Source of the DNA: Parasponia andersonii
Lineage: Eukaryota > Streptophyta > Magnoliopsida > Rosales > Cannabaceae
Length of the DNA stretch: 64,000 nucleotides
Assembly: GCA_002914805.1 (NCBI GenBank)
Contig: JXTB01000064.1
Coordinates: 894,258 to 958,257, forward strand
Direction: 5' to 3'
Shown: positions 11,878-23,039 of the stretch, one piece after another
Layout: each line of letters begins with the position of its first letter
Numbering within the stretch: position 1 is the first letter of the stretch
The notes under the pieces: model-generated
What the model was told of the DNA's origin: nothing
Seen by the model: only the letters and a program-made list of their open reading frames with translations
Database searches by the model: none
Translations under genes and position numbers: made by a program

Positions 11878-14800
11878 ACAGCTTCAGATCCATCTGGGAT
11901 TATGCTTGTGATAATTTTTAGTGTATAAAAATATTTTAGAAATAATTTTAATAAATATCTCATATATCACTTAGGAATTGGCTAGATAAGTTACTTTTGC
12001 TCCTATTTATTCTAAGTCCTCCATTAAACCTCTCCAAAGTGATATTCTTGTGTCATTGGGATGGTGATTTTGCAGAAATTTTAGTCTTAAAGGTGTTCAA
12101 TTGATACGAGACTATTGAATTCCACTCGTAGTGAATCCCTCGCTTTGAATGGATGTTCGTTCTTGTACTCTCCTACCTATTTAGATTGTAAGCTATATAA
12201 ACCTCGTAGGTTCTAATGTAGCAATCCAGTATCTTACATCTTGGTTGTTGTACATTTGTTTTCTTATGGATTTTCTATGTGTTATCCCTCGAGTTAAGTT
12301 ATCACTTTTGTTTGCAGTATATGATTATGATTGTGTTTTCTTGAAGATTTTTGCTTATAATACACTAGTTTGGTATTTGTACTTTAACTGATGTGGTTGC
12401 AATCTATTGGTGTTTATGAGATTAAAATTTTATTTTCTTAGAATTGATATCTTCGTGATCACTTAATTTGGATACATCGTAACTTGGTTCTATATTTTAG
12501 TATATATATTGATGATACTTTTTACATAGTATGCACATTGATTAAGTAATTAGTTTGATATTTTGAGATATTATTTAAATATAGTAATTGCATTTCTCTA
12601 GTTTTATCAAGTTTCATTATTGTAATTCATTGGTTGTGAATTCTTGAATTATTGAGAGTTTAATTGGATTTAAAAGCTGAGTTATTTGGTTTTGAAATTT
12701 AAAAATTCTTTTTTAAGTTGATAGTTAAGGTTTTAAATAACGTAGACCTTTGTATTTGGCCAAAGTAACAAGTTCATTTTCAAAGAGATCATGAAAATTT
12801 TAAATTTGAGCATTTATTAGGTGAGAATAACATTATAAATTTGAGCATTATACTTTTTCAAATGAGGTATTATTTTAAATAAATATACTACTTTGAAACT
12901 AAACTTTGTAAAGCCTCCATTCTATCTGTATACTAGTAAGATTTTATTTTACATTTAATAGTGTCGATTTGAAAGTCCTCTAGACCAAGATAATTTATTT
13001 CTATAAATGTATATATATAATCAAACTTTTCAAGTCCCTTTTCTAATTTTGGACTTAGTAGATTACTAAAAAAATCTTCAATCCTTATTTAATACTTGAT
13101 TTAAAATCAAATGAATGCTTTCATAAATTGAATCACAAGTTTATTTGAAAAAAAAAAAAAGGTGTAAGTTAATTAAGAAAAGTTTTGAATAAAGATATTC
13201 ACAAGTTCAACTACTCGGTAAATTTTGGTATGGATTGAAAATAATTTTGCTCCCAAATTTTTAGCTTTACGCATGTGTTTGAAGATTTATATATGTGATT
13301 TTCTCTAGAATATACTACTTGGAGAACATAAACTTGATATTATTGCTTCTATTATAAACATCCTTATTGGGTGAAAACATTTGAGTTGGAATTTCGATTT
13401 AGATTGTGTAAAGCTTGTCACTTGGACCTTAAGTATTCGATGGTTCAAATTTTATTATTTCTTCTAAGTTTTCTTCAATATGGTTTATCTTGTTCATTAA
13501 TGTATAACCACTTAGTAATTGTTAGATTATTTAGTCATTGTAATTCACGTTAATTTGATTTTTAAGGTGTAAACAAAGTTTCATTGAGATTATGTAGATT
13601 TTACTGTAATTGTATTTTGGGCACTGTATTATTGGTTTTAATTGATCTCACTAGTGTTGGGAAAGTCTAGGAAGAGGCTGATATTTTGATTTTCAAATGG
13701 ATTGATATGCTTTAATTTGATATTTGACAAGTTTTGTATGGTGTTTAAGTTTGAGATACTGATATTGAGGAATTCATTGTAGCTCCTTAACTCATGGAAT
13801 TTATGCATGAAACCATTTGGTTGGTTATAGCCAGTATAAAATTTTTGTGAACTCCTAATATTTACTTCAATTTATTAAATGAGGATTAGTGTTTCTTTCC
13901 CACTCTAATATTTTCAAAAATGTATCAAACATTATCTTAGAAAAAATAGTATGAACTTTCAAACTTTTTGAGAAATTTGTTTGACTACTTTGGAAAATAT
14001 TTTAGAATTCTACAAAAAAAAAAAATCCCATTGTGTTTAGTTATGATTTGAATTGAGGCCTAATTGTTTTATTAGTTTTGAAAGAAAAAATTAACCATGA
14101 TGATTTAAGTATGGCCTCATTTATTATTTTACTAAGTGGAGATTACATAAGAAATTTCTATTTTATTGATTATAGGAAATAAACTATTGTGTTTTTCATG
14201 CATTCCATGTTGGTTTTAATAAATAGTTATCATTTATCACCCAACTTTAATTTGATATTTGTGACTACTAAGGATTTCATCATTTATGCATAGAATGAAA
14301 CTTTTACTAAATATTAATGTTGAGTCGAATCTAAATTTCTTATTTAGTTTAAATTATATGTAACATGGTTATTATTATATAACTAACAATAATTAGAATG
14401 AGATTATTCATAGATTTTACCTTAAGAGTCATTGAACTCTACTTTTATATTGTAAGGGGATACTCGAAGTTCAGGTTTGGTTTACTTTTAGCGAGAGGAA
14501 AATCATATTGTGAACTAGTGTAGTATTCCTGATACGAATCCTATCAACATGTGACGAAACCCGAAACAAAAATGATATCTAAGACTATTCTATAATCAGA
14601 TTCGGATAGAAAAATTTTAACCCAACACCTATAAAGAGATGTGAACCTTGGTATGAAAGAAGATGCCATAATCAACAATGGAAAACTCGATTGATAAGTC
14701 AAGGGATGAACACCACAGAAAAATCTGATAAGTTCAAATAGTTCTAAAAGAACAAAAGAGAATTTTCTCTCACAAAGTTATGAATATAATTTGCTGTTAT

Positions 14801-16542
14801 TGAACGAAAAGTGTACATTATATAGGCCAAGGGCCACGAAAATTTTAGTCCTAAAACGACCCCAAAAATGCCTAAAGGTAACTTACCCACAAAAAGTATA
14901 CATTATATAGGCCAAGGGCAATGGAAATTTTAGTCATAAAAAGACTCCAAAAACGCCTAAAGGTAACTTACCCAAACCAGAAAAGGAAAGTAGGAAAATA
15001 ATCCTAATAGTTAAGCCAAATTCGGCCCTAATTAAAAGGGAATCAATTTGATTTTAATCCTTTAATTTTCAGCCTATTACACACCAATAAAAAAAAGGAC
15101 ACAAATAAATAAATTATTTTAGGAAACTACCAATATGTACCTACATAATCAAAAAAGGAAAGAAAGTTATGACTTGGCATTCAAGTCTTTACAAATCAGA
15201 TTTCCCTTCCATATGCGCCTATAGACTTTCTTGAACTTGAATCAAACTTGTTATAGACTCAGAAATTCGTTCATCTCTATCAATGGACCTCTATGTGCAT
15301 GCCTAAGCCCGAATATCTTGAATCTGCCTACTTAATGTATTTTGAAATTTCTTTGCACATGCTCTTGTAATTTGACTAATAAGAACTTAAATAGGATTCG
15401 TATGCCATGCTCTCATGTGCGCCATATCCTCATCAATTCCTAGGCTTCAACACTTTTTACATTCAATTTTTTCAAAATTGTTTTAATTAAAATTGAAAAT
15501 AGGTTGCATGAGAAACATGTATCACTTGAGGATGGTACTAGATAGCCTATCCTATTAGAACTTTATTTCTGAAGTGTTAAGTATCGATTTTAGTTATGTG
15601 CATATTTCTGAGACATTAGATTATATCCATTGAGATTTTCTTTATATCAAGGACTTGTATAATCTTTGGATCAGTATTCTCTTCGGTTTTCCTTGATGAG
15701 GTTTTACACTAAATGAAAGATTTGAAATGCTTTTGAAATTTCTAATAGTTCGGATACTTGTAGTTGGGATTAAAGTTTGCATTAATATCTTCCATTGGTG
15801 ATTCCCAGTTAAGGTGTTCTAGTCTTACATTTGACTAGAAGTGATTTGTGTTTAGTATTATTCTTCGCTCTAATTTGAAAACGGAAAATGGTTGTGAGCC
15901 ATTGAACTCTCTTTATCACCTTCGATCTCTAAACTCGACTATCTTGTGTGATGTAATATAAGAATCCTTGTTTTTCATCTTAAACTCTATTCGATTATAT
16001 TTTGCACTTGAAAAAAGACTCCTATTAAGGTCGTCAACTCAGAGATTTTCTAGGACCAAATTCTAGCTGTAGACAAATAAGTATTTCCTAGGATATTGTT
16101 GATCTAATATGATCAAGGGGACGATATTCCTATATTTGACATTGGAACTGCTATTCTAGTTTGGCACCTTATAATCAGTATTCAAAGTCTTGTGTTCTCG
16201 GCTTCTAGCGATGGTTATCATTATTATCTTTTTAATTACTCATATACTTAAGGTTGTCATTTCCAACTGTTGGCATTGAGATTCTTGTACTTGTTAATAA
16301 GCTATCTTATAGATCTATATTTCTTCGTATGCATCTTTATCCCATATCATTATGCGAGTTGGTATATTGACGAGATTTTGGTGTTAGGTGAGAAGTGTCT
16401 GTTTCACACCCTTTCATTAACTAGTGTTCAATATAATGCTCTTAATTTCCATAGTCAAGTGTTCACTACGATTTAGGTGGTATTTCATACAATCTTGCTT
16501 ACACTCTTGGTTTGTAATTAAATGTCGAAACGAAATTCCTAT
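11878..16542 (+). other. Internal region of the LARD-like element, no coding seen
   Basis: About 4.7 kb of AT-rich DNA with only short scattered frames (for example 13371-13553 and 16270-16476) that show no retroviral motif. An imperfect tandem pair of period 85 bp lies at about 14807-14976, sharing tacattatataggccaagg and cctaaaggtaacttaccc. I see no gene in this stretch. Confidence 0.6.
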
Positions 16543-16555
16543 AAGGAGGAGAAAA
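16543..16555 (+). other. Polypurine tract of the LARD-like element
   Basis: aaggaggagaaaa lies directly before the 3' LTR, the expected place and composition for the plus-strand primer of reverse transcription. Confidence 0.8.
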
Positions 16556-18131
16556 TGGAATATTTCAGATTTTTAAGGAGTAGTTTGGTCATTTTAATTA
16601 TATTCATATTTCATAAGAGAGTCATTTATTTGCAAAATTTCCTTAGAAATAGGGACTAAATTGCAATTATTGAGGACAAGATTGAAAGAGTTTTGAGAAA
16701 TGAGGGACTACTATGCAATTTTTTTTAAAATTACACAATCCATCACTACTTGGCCACGTGGACCACCTTATTTTCCATCTTTTCTTTCTCTCTCCAACTC
16801 ATGACCTTTCTCTACTCTCTCTTCCTTATCAAGCTGCCAAAGGACTGAGCCCTAGTCGAAACTCGCAGCTAGCCCTCATCGCTCCCCGCCACCGACTGAC
16901 GAAGTCTACTTGCACTGCCATGAGCTCGTCGCTGAAATGCTGGAACCGTAGAGTGCCACATCATGGCCGGAGAAGACAAGAGTCCGTGAAGATATTTCAT
17001 TTTTCTGTGTTGTTTCCGGTCATTTTAGCTCACATTCTTGGGCTCGTTACATTAGTATCGTCGAGAGGAATATCCAGGTATCTATTACATGATCTTATTT
17101 TGTCCGGCTTGAAAGTTGTCATTTTTGAGTGTTTTGAGTTTGAGTTTGATTTTTTGATCCAGCCGTTAAATTGTATTTTGGATGTCATTTTGGAATGTAC
17201 TCGAAAAATAGAGAAAATTGATATATATACTATGTTTAGTGACTGACATAAAAACTCATTTTACGTGCCACAAGTCGGGTTTCAGCTTTGACCCAAATTG
17301 GACAAATTATATATCTAACCTAGTTATTTTAGGTGCTAAGAATTCAATGAAGAGGTTTATTTTTTAATTTAAAGCTTCATTGAGGAGTTGATTTTTCACA
17401 AATGAGTGATCGAGGACTTTGAATTAGTCCATAACCTTTCGAATGATCGTCCAATCACACCTGAAGATTCTACTAGCTTGGTATCGCTATTCTAATGAGA
17501 TAAGAATTCAGTTACCTCTGTTTTATACTATTTTGAATAAAACTAACTTTATATCAAACATGATGACAAACATAATTTTAGAATTGTTTTGGATATCTAT
17601 GATAGAATTGGATTGTATGATATGTATTAAATTACTGTGAGACTTTTCTAAGTGTAGGTTATTTTTGGATATGTTAAAATACGTCTATTATGCTCCCTAT
17701 TTTTCTATAAAATTTAATTAACTATTTTATTAAAAACTAGAGCATCATTTGAACTTAAATTACTTCATGGTTATTTTTATATATCAGTTCAGAGTACACT
17801 TGTCATAAGATCACACATGAGTACTAGGTTAGTATCATGGGATTTTACAGTGTCGCAGTACGACCCTACTGACAATGCAGAGTCTATGAACTCGTGTAGG
17901 ATTTTTCTTTTGATTACCTTCTTATTGGCAGGCGTAGGCACTGCAGTTGTCCTTTCGGGTTTGGTAGGTGATACATAGGTATCTCCTCTAAGTATAGGCT
18001 GGGATTAAGACAGGCTATATAGCACACGTAATGCCAATATCCTAGTTTCCATTGATAAGAGGTGGTGAACTCATGAGTATGAGTGAATTCATGTCATGTG
18101 TTGGCTTACTGATTGATTTTAGATATCATGC

Positions 18132-18184
<53 letters not shown>

Positions 18185-18458
18185 ACCAATCTAGTAAGTT
18201 TTTTTTACCTATACATAGATTGTTTTGGCCAATTAAAATTTATTACGCATATTTTTTAATATTAAAAAATAAAATAGAGAAATAACATTAATAATACATA
18301 TCTTTTTTATGCACATCATTATAGTCATTAGATTACCACTAGATGATGATCAAATGGCAAAAAAAATTACCTATACATAAGTTAAAAAAAATTCTACTAG
18401 ATTGGTAGCCATTTATATATATATATAACAGACTATTAGCTTTGGAAATAGTTATATG

Positions 18459-18502
<44 letters not shown>

Positions 18503-19144
18503 GCAAATGTGTTTTAGATTAAACTAACCATGTAGGGACTCTCTATCACTAAAAAAGTTTTAAATAGAGTAACAGTTTTCCTATTGAATTTTCAAGCTCA
18601 CTTCCCTTACTTTCCTTCTTTTCAAGTGATTGTTCATTTGAGATAGTTGTTTCAATGGCTAGGCAAGTCACTTGGCTTACGCTTCTGGTCCTATTCCTAT
18701 TCGGTTGGTCTCCTATACTTCATCCTATTCTTTCTTCATGTCTAACTATTTAGCTAAGTTTATTGTATATGCTAAGTACATGTATGAGAATATTTTTACT
18801 ATTTGAGGATTTAGTGTATAAATGGGATACTATGACTAAATCTGTAAATTAATTTTTAGAAATTCAGATTCAATATTTGCGAAATTAATTTATTCAATAC
18901 TAAAGTTTATTAAGCCAATTTTTTTAAACGACTTAACTATGTTTTTTTGAACTTTAATTTACGATTCTTCCTTAATAAACTAAATTAAAGAGGGACTCCT
19001 TTTTATACTGAATTTCTAATGATTTGAGCATACAATGAAAAATCTAAATATTTGGTTTCCTCTAAAATTTTGCAAATCCTTTATTCATCTTTACTTACAC
19101 TCAAAATTACTAAAAGTCACAATTTTGAATTTTCAGTCGTGACA
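16556..19144 (+). repeat. 3' LTR of the LARD-like element
   Basis: Starts tggaat and ends gtcgtgaca. It is 228 bp longer than the 5' LTR, almost exactly the length of the MITE nested at 18181-18410. Two TA runs (about 18137-18179 and 18464-18498) flank that insertion area; the matching place in the 5' LTR holds only a short TA run near 11100. Confidence 0.8.
18181..18410 (+). mobile_element. MITE family member M1
   Basis: A 230-bp element whose ends are inverted repeats: ggataccaatctagta at the left and, reverse-complemented, ggctaccaatctagta at the right, followed on both sides by a T-rich run and an acctatacata-like block. It sits in a TA-rich stretch inside the 3' LTR of the LARD-like element and is absent from the 5' LTR, so it arrived after that element. 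Related copies are at 33060, 46214 and 47858. Confidence 0.75.
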
Positions 19145-19149
19145 CAAAC

Positions 19150-20185
19150 AATTCTTATTTCTTTTTATGATTATTTTGTCACTTTATCTACTAAAGGTAT
19201 CAAGATAGATCAGGTCAAACGAGCCGACCCGCAACCCATCATTATGGCTCGTGGGTTGGCCTGACCTGCATTATAGTGGGCTCGGACATAGCCCAGGCCT
19301 AGGGTAGAGCTGGGTTGGGCTATATGTCTAGGTCCGCCAGGCCAGACCAGGCTGACCACCAAAAATATTTTATTATTTTATTATTATTTTTTAAAAAATT
19401 TAAATACAAACTTTTTCCAATACTTATAAATATATATTTCCTTACTCTTTTTTTCAAACTTTCAAAACTTTTTTTTATCAACTATTCTACTTATATACTT
19501 TTAGCTTATCTAATTATTTTTAAATTTTTAGCAATAGAAAAAAATATAACATATGATTTATTTTTCATAAATTTTATTTTTATATTTTTAATTAATTATA
19601 CAAATAATAATCTCATATTTTTGGATTTTTTTCAAATTTTTTAAAGTTGAGCCAAGAACAAGCCGGCCCGTTTTGGCCCGTTTTAGGCCTGGCTCGATCT
19701 AGCCCACCTAGGAGTCTGGCAGGCTTATGGGCTAGGTTAAGCTACATTTTAAAATTCCAGGCCAAACTCGGCCTAACCTGGCTCGTTCTTCTTCAAGCTC
19801 GGCCCGGCCTAACCATTTTGACACTTTTATTGTCTTTTACCATTCACTCTGAAGTTCTTTTTCTTTTTTCATTAGATAGTACAAAAGACGTGTGCATGTT
19901 TTTTCCTTAAAGAATAACCATTCTCTTTGATGGAAGCATGAATTCAAAGTTAATATTAGTTTTTTTTCCACTGAATGATTATAATTTCATTTGAAGTATC
20001 ATTCACTATTTCAGTAAAAAATTGACATTTTATGTGTATGGAAATCTTATGTGCATGGTGCTGAATATCTTAAAGTATCCCGTAATAAGACTCGTTTAGG
20101 ATCCACGTCTCTCTTAATCTATGCTCTCGATCGTTGTACCGAGTCAAACAAAATCATTCGTAATATCACCTTTTCCCATGCTCTC
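19150..20185. mobile_element. hAT-like non-autonomous element and flanks
   Basis: Between the two LTR elements is a GC-ended, AT-cored repeat at about 19198-19827. Its ends form a weak inverted repeat (gtatcaagatagatcaggtc against gtgtcaaaatggttaggcc), and it is rich in ggcccg, gggctcgg and aggcctgg blocks on both flanks around an A/T-rich middle. This composition is typical of plant non-autonomous hAT-type repeats. I found no clean eight-base duplication. The rest (19828-20185) is AT-rich DNA without a gene. Confidence 0.45.
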
Positions 20186-20821
20186 TGTGGGACTCGTTCT
20201 CAAATCATACACCACGTGGACGATTAAGCGGCACAACAGTTCACAAACGAGGCCACCATCTGATAGGTGTCGAGAGTGATTAGCTAAAGGCCACACAGGT
20301 TACACGTGATATCACAATCAGCCGTTGGGCTGTCCGAGGTTAGGGCCGAGCCCATCACAGACTCTGGACAGACTCGGCCCAGTCCAACCCTTACCTCGAC
20401 AGTTGGGGGGTCAGAAGCCCCAAGGGTCTTCTACCAAAATACGATGGAAAGCAACTCACAACTCTAGACCCAGACAGAGCATTTAATNNNNNNNNNNNNN
20501 NNNNNNNNNNNNNNNNNNNNNNNNNNNNNNNNNNNTCATGCGTTCCTGAGAGGGGTATGTACGCATACAAAAAGAGATATTTAAAAGTTTACAAGCAAGA
20601 AACAAATATATACTCATATAGAACTAAATCTTTGCTACCTTGAATCAAAAAAAGACTACTGACTTAAGCATCAGATAGTCTTTGCAGGTGGTCACTCCCG
20701 CCTCTCCGATTCTGCTTGAAGTTCAGAGCACTTTGGAATAGCAAGGACATGTGGACAGTTGGATGACACATCATCAGCGGTTCAAAGACACGTGGACGGC
20801 TGGTGAGAAACTGCTCCAACA
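20186..20821 (+). repeat. 5' LTR of Tat element 1 (contains assembly gap)
   Basis: Begins tgtgggactc and ends ctccaaca. It is 636 bp as assembled, including 48 N at 20488-20535, against 827 bp for the 3' LTR. The N run replaces what is 238 bp in the 3' LTR (32313-32550), so the true length should be near 826 bp. Confidence 0.9.
20488..20535. other. Assembly gap (48 N)
   Basis: A run of 48 N inside the 5' LTR of Tat element 1. By comparison with the 3' LTR about 238 bases are missing here, so the gap length is not a real estimate. Confidence 0.98.
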
Positions 20822-20822
20822 G

Positions 20823-20841
20823 TTTGACACCGTCTGTGGGA
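20823..20841 (+). other. Primer-binding site of Tat element 1
   Basis: tttgacaccgtctgtggga follows the 5' LTR at once. The same block, tttggcaccgtctgtggga, stands at 49244-49262 in Tat element 2. The ggc.ccgtctgtggga type sequence after the 5' LTR is usual in plant Tat elements. Confidence 0.7.
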
Positions 20842-20849
20842 AAAATGGT

Positions 20850-22420
20850 TGAGCGTGAGAAAAAGAGTAGGAGATTTACGATCGCGCTCTCCACGAACGA
20901 AAGGCCATACAACGTCGGATGGCACCCTCGAGGATGACAACCAGGAGCACACGTCCCGAAGCTGAAAGGAGCTCCCGAGAAGCATGACCAGATTTGGATC
21001 AGATGCTCGCCGCCGTAACTGAAGCAAACCGGAAGGCAGAGATGGCCCACAAAGCCATCCTGGGTTTGAGGAACGAAGTCGCAGAGGTACATAGAGATAA
21101 CACCCACCTCGAAGGGCTGTTGGCGAGCGAAGACAGGAGCCAGCAGAGAGAGGATCTTGATGAAGAGGTCCAACAAGAATTCGGAAGCCAACCGCGAGAA
21201 GAAGTTCCCGCCCCATCTGGATCACGGATGCATGGGCCGCAGCAAAGCCAGTCGAGACCCCTCTAAGCCAGGGGTGATGGGCGGAGGATGCCACGGAAGC
21301 CCCGGAGGTATGCCTCCCGACTAGAAGCAGGAAATGATGGCGGAGTTGGGTAAGAGACTCAGGGCCCATCATAGCCAGACCCCCGACGATCTGGCAGAGC
21401 AAACTATGCAAGGGATCAACCGGACGGCCTTCGCCGACTAGATCCAGATGGAGCCCAGGCCGAGGGACTTCACGATCCCGACCTTCAAGCCGTTCGAGGA
21501 GAAAACCGACCCCTTCGATCACATATACCATTTTCAACAGAAGATGGCCTTGGAAACTAGGGACGAGGCAGTGACCTGTAAAGTCTTCTCTACGACCCTG
21601 GCGGGACCAGCTCTGCTATGATTTAGACAGCTCCCAGAGAAATCCATAAACGGGTTCGAAGATTTCTGCATACTTTTCCTAAAGTAGTATGCGGGTGTCC
21701 GGAGACAGCAAAAAACCATGCGAGACCTTGACCGTTTGGAGCAGGCCGCAGATGATTCCCCGCGAGAGTACCTGTCATATTTCCTCGAGGTGATGTCCCT
21801 AGTCCATAACGCTGACTCAGTCCAAGCCGTAGGCTCATTCGTCAGGAGCCTGCAGCCAGGATTAATGCTATCGGACCACCTCCTTTTGAATCTTCCGTAT
21901 GATATGGCGGACATCCAGGTGAAGTCAGAAGGGATATTTAGGTTGCTGGAAAGCCACCAAAAGGCGCCCAAGACCTCTGCCGCGATAACAACGATGCCGA
22001 TACAAACCCTGGCCCCGCAAGGGGTGAAGAGGCCCTCACCGGACCAAGGGCCGATTCCGAAACAGGAAGCCCCCATCTGAGATAGTCAGGAAGGTGGCAA
22101 GAGGAGGAAGACACCCCGTGACCCTCTGCCGAAGTACGAGCTCAACACGCCGATCGATATGATTTACCTCCAAAACAGGGACAGGAGCATCTTCAAAGAC
22201 CTGCCCAAATCTAGCGTCCCGAAGCACATGAAGAACAGGAGCAGGTGCTGCCATTTTCACAAAGACTACGAGCACGAAACTGCCCACTACCGCAACCTTT
22301 ACGCGCAGGTCATAACGGCGATCCATGCCGGCAGGTTGAAACAGTATGTTAAAACCAGCGGAACCCAGCCACAGGAAGACATCTCCAGGCCCGAAAAGGG
22401 GAAGCAGACCTAGGCCTCTG
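20850..22420 (+). pseudogene. gag region of Tat element 1
   Basis: Structural (capsid/nucleocapsid) part. Recognisable stretches include the capsid-like segment around 21718-22080 (MRDLDRLEQ then SPREYLSYF and VGSFVRSLQPG) and a nucleocapsid knuckle-like segment near 22240-22340 (CCHFHKDYEHETAH), matching the C.FH.DHGH pattern of Tat gag proteins. The region is broken in several places and is treated as a fossil. Confidence 0.8.
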
Positions 22421-22559
22421 GGTCAGGAGAGCAGATCCTGACGATAGTGCCAACCATCGTGGGCAGGCCAGAGTCGACCCAGGATCAAGAGGAGAAGGAA
22501 AAGTATCTCAAAAGGGCTGAAGGAAGGGTGAAGCGCCTGAGGGGGATGGGTCATTCCGT

Positions 22560-23000
22560 CAACTATTTGATGATGGTAGAAAGTCATGCCTCTGCCGTCT
22601 CTATCGTTTTCACCCAGTAAGATTTGACCACGGTACGCCTGCCTCACGATGACCCCTTGGTGATTAAACTGCAGATCGGCTCCGCCTTGGTCGGAAGGGT
22701 CCTGGTCGACGGTGGAAACAGTGTCGATATCCTATTCCTTAGCACATTCGAGAATATAGGCCTAGATCGAAGTGCACTCAGGCCAACCTGCCCCCCATTG
22801 TTCGCTTTCGACAGCACTAAGGTCAGCCCCTTGGGCGTCATGACCCTGAAGGTCTGCGCTGCTGAAAGATACTTGGATGTGGACTTCGTAGTCATTAACT
22901 GCCAGTCCTCCTTCAACGTCATCATGGGAAGGGGATGGATCCATGCCATGCATGGGGTCGCGTCCACCCTCCACCAGGTCTTAAGATATTAATCAAAGGA
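22560..23000 (+). pseudogene. Aspartic protease region of Tat element 1
   Basis: A retropepsin-like segment with LVDGGNSVDILFLSTFENIG, the plant gypsy form of the active-site strand, followed by FAFDSTKVSPLGVMTL and VIMGRGWIH. It lies between gag and reverse transcriptase, as expected. Fossil. Confidence 0.75.
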
Positions 23001-23039
23001 TGGTACCTATACAATAGACATCAAGGGAGACTAGGACTC

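Larger units (their letters stand above)
9501..19144 (+). mobile_element. Large non-coding LTR retrotransposon (LARD-like)
   Basis: A 9.6-kb element bounded by the direct repeat caaac (9496-9500 and 19145-19149). Parts: 5' LTR 9501-11861, primer-binding site at 11866, internal region of 4.7 kb, polypurine tract 16543-16555, 3' LTR 16556-19144. No capsid, protease, reverse transcriptase or integrase frame is visible in the internal region, which is the pattern of large retrotransposon derivatives that move with proteins made elsewhere. The LTRs differ by roughly 15-20 % where I compared them, so it is older than the two Tat elements. A MITE lies inside the 3' LTR. Confidence 0.8.

Noticed and set aside
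16713-17246. 177-codon frame in the 3' LTR with resemblance to frames in the 5' LTR (9822-10073) and in the solo LTR (6534-6740, minus strand).
   Set aside because: The likeness is explained by LTR homology at DNA level; no protein motif is seen and the frames are not kept.
20782-22076. Several long minus-strand frames opposite gag of Tat element 1.
   Set aside because: They are shadows of the GC-rich gag region. They differ from the true antisense gene at 28674-31668, which has a domain and a counterpart in Tat element 2.
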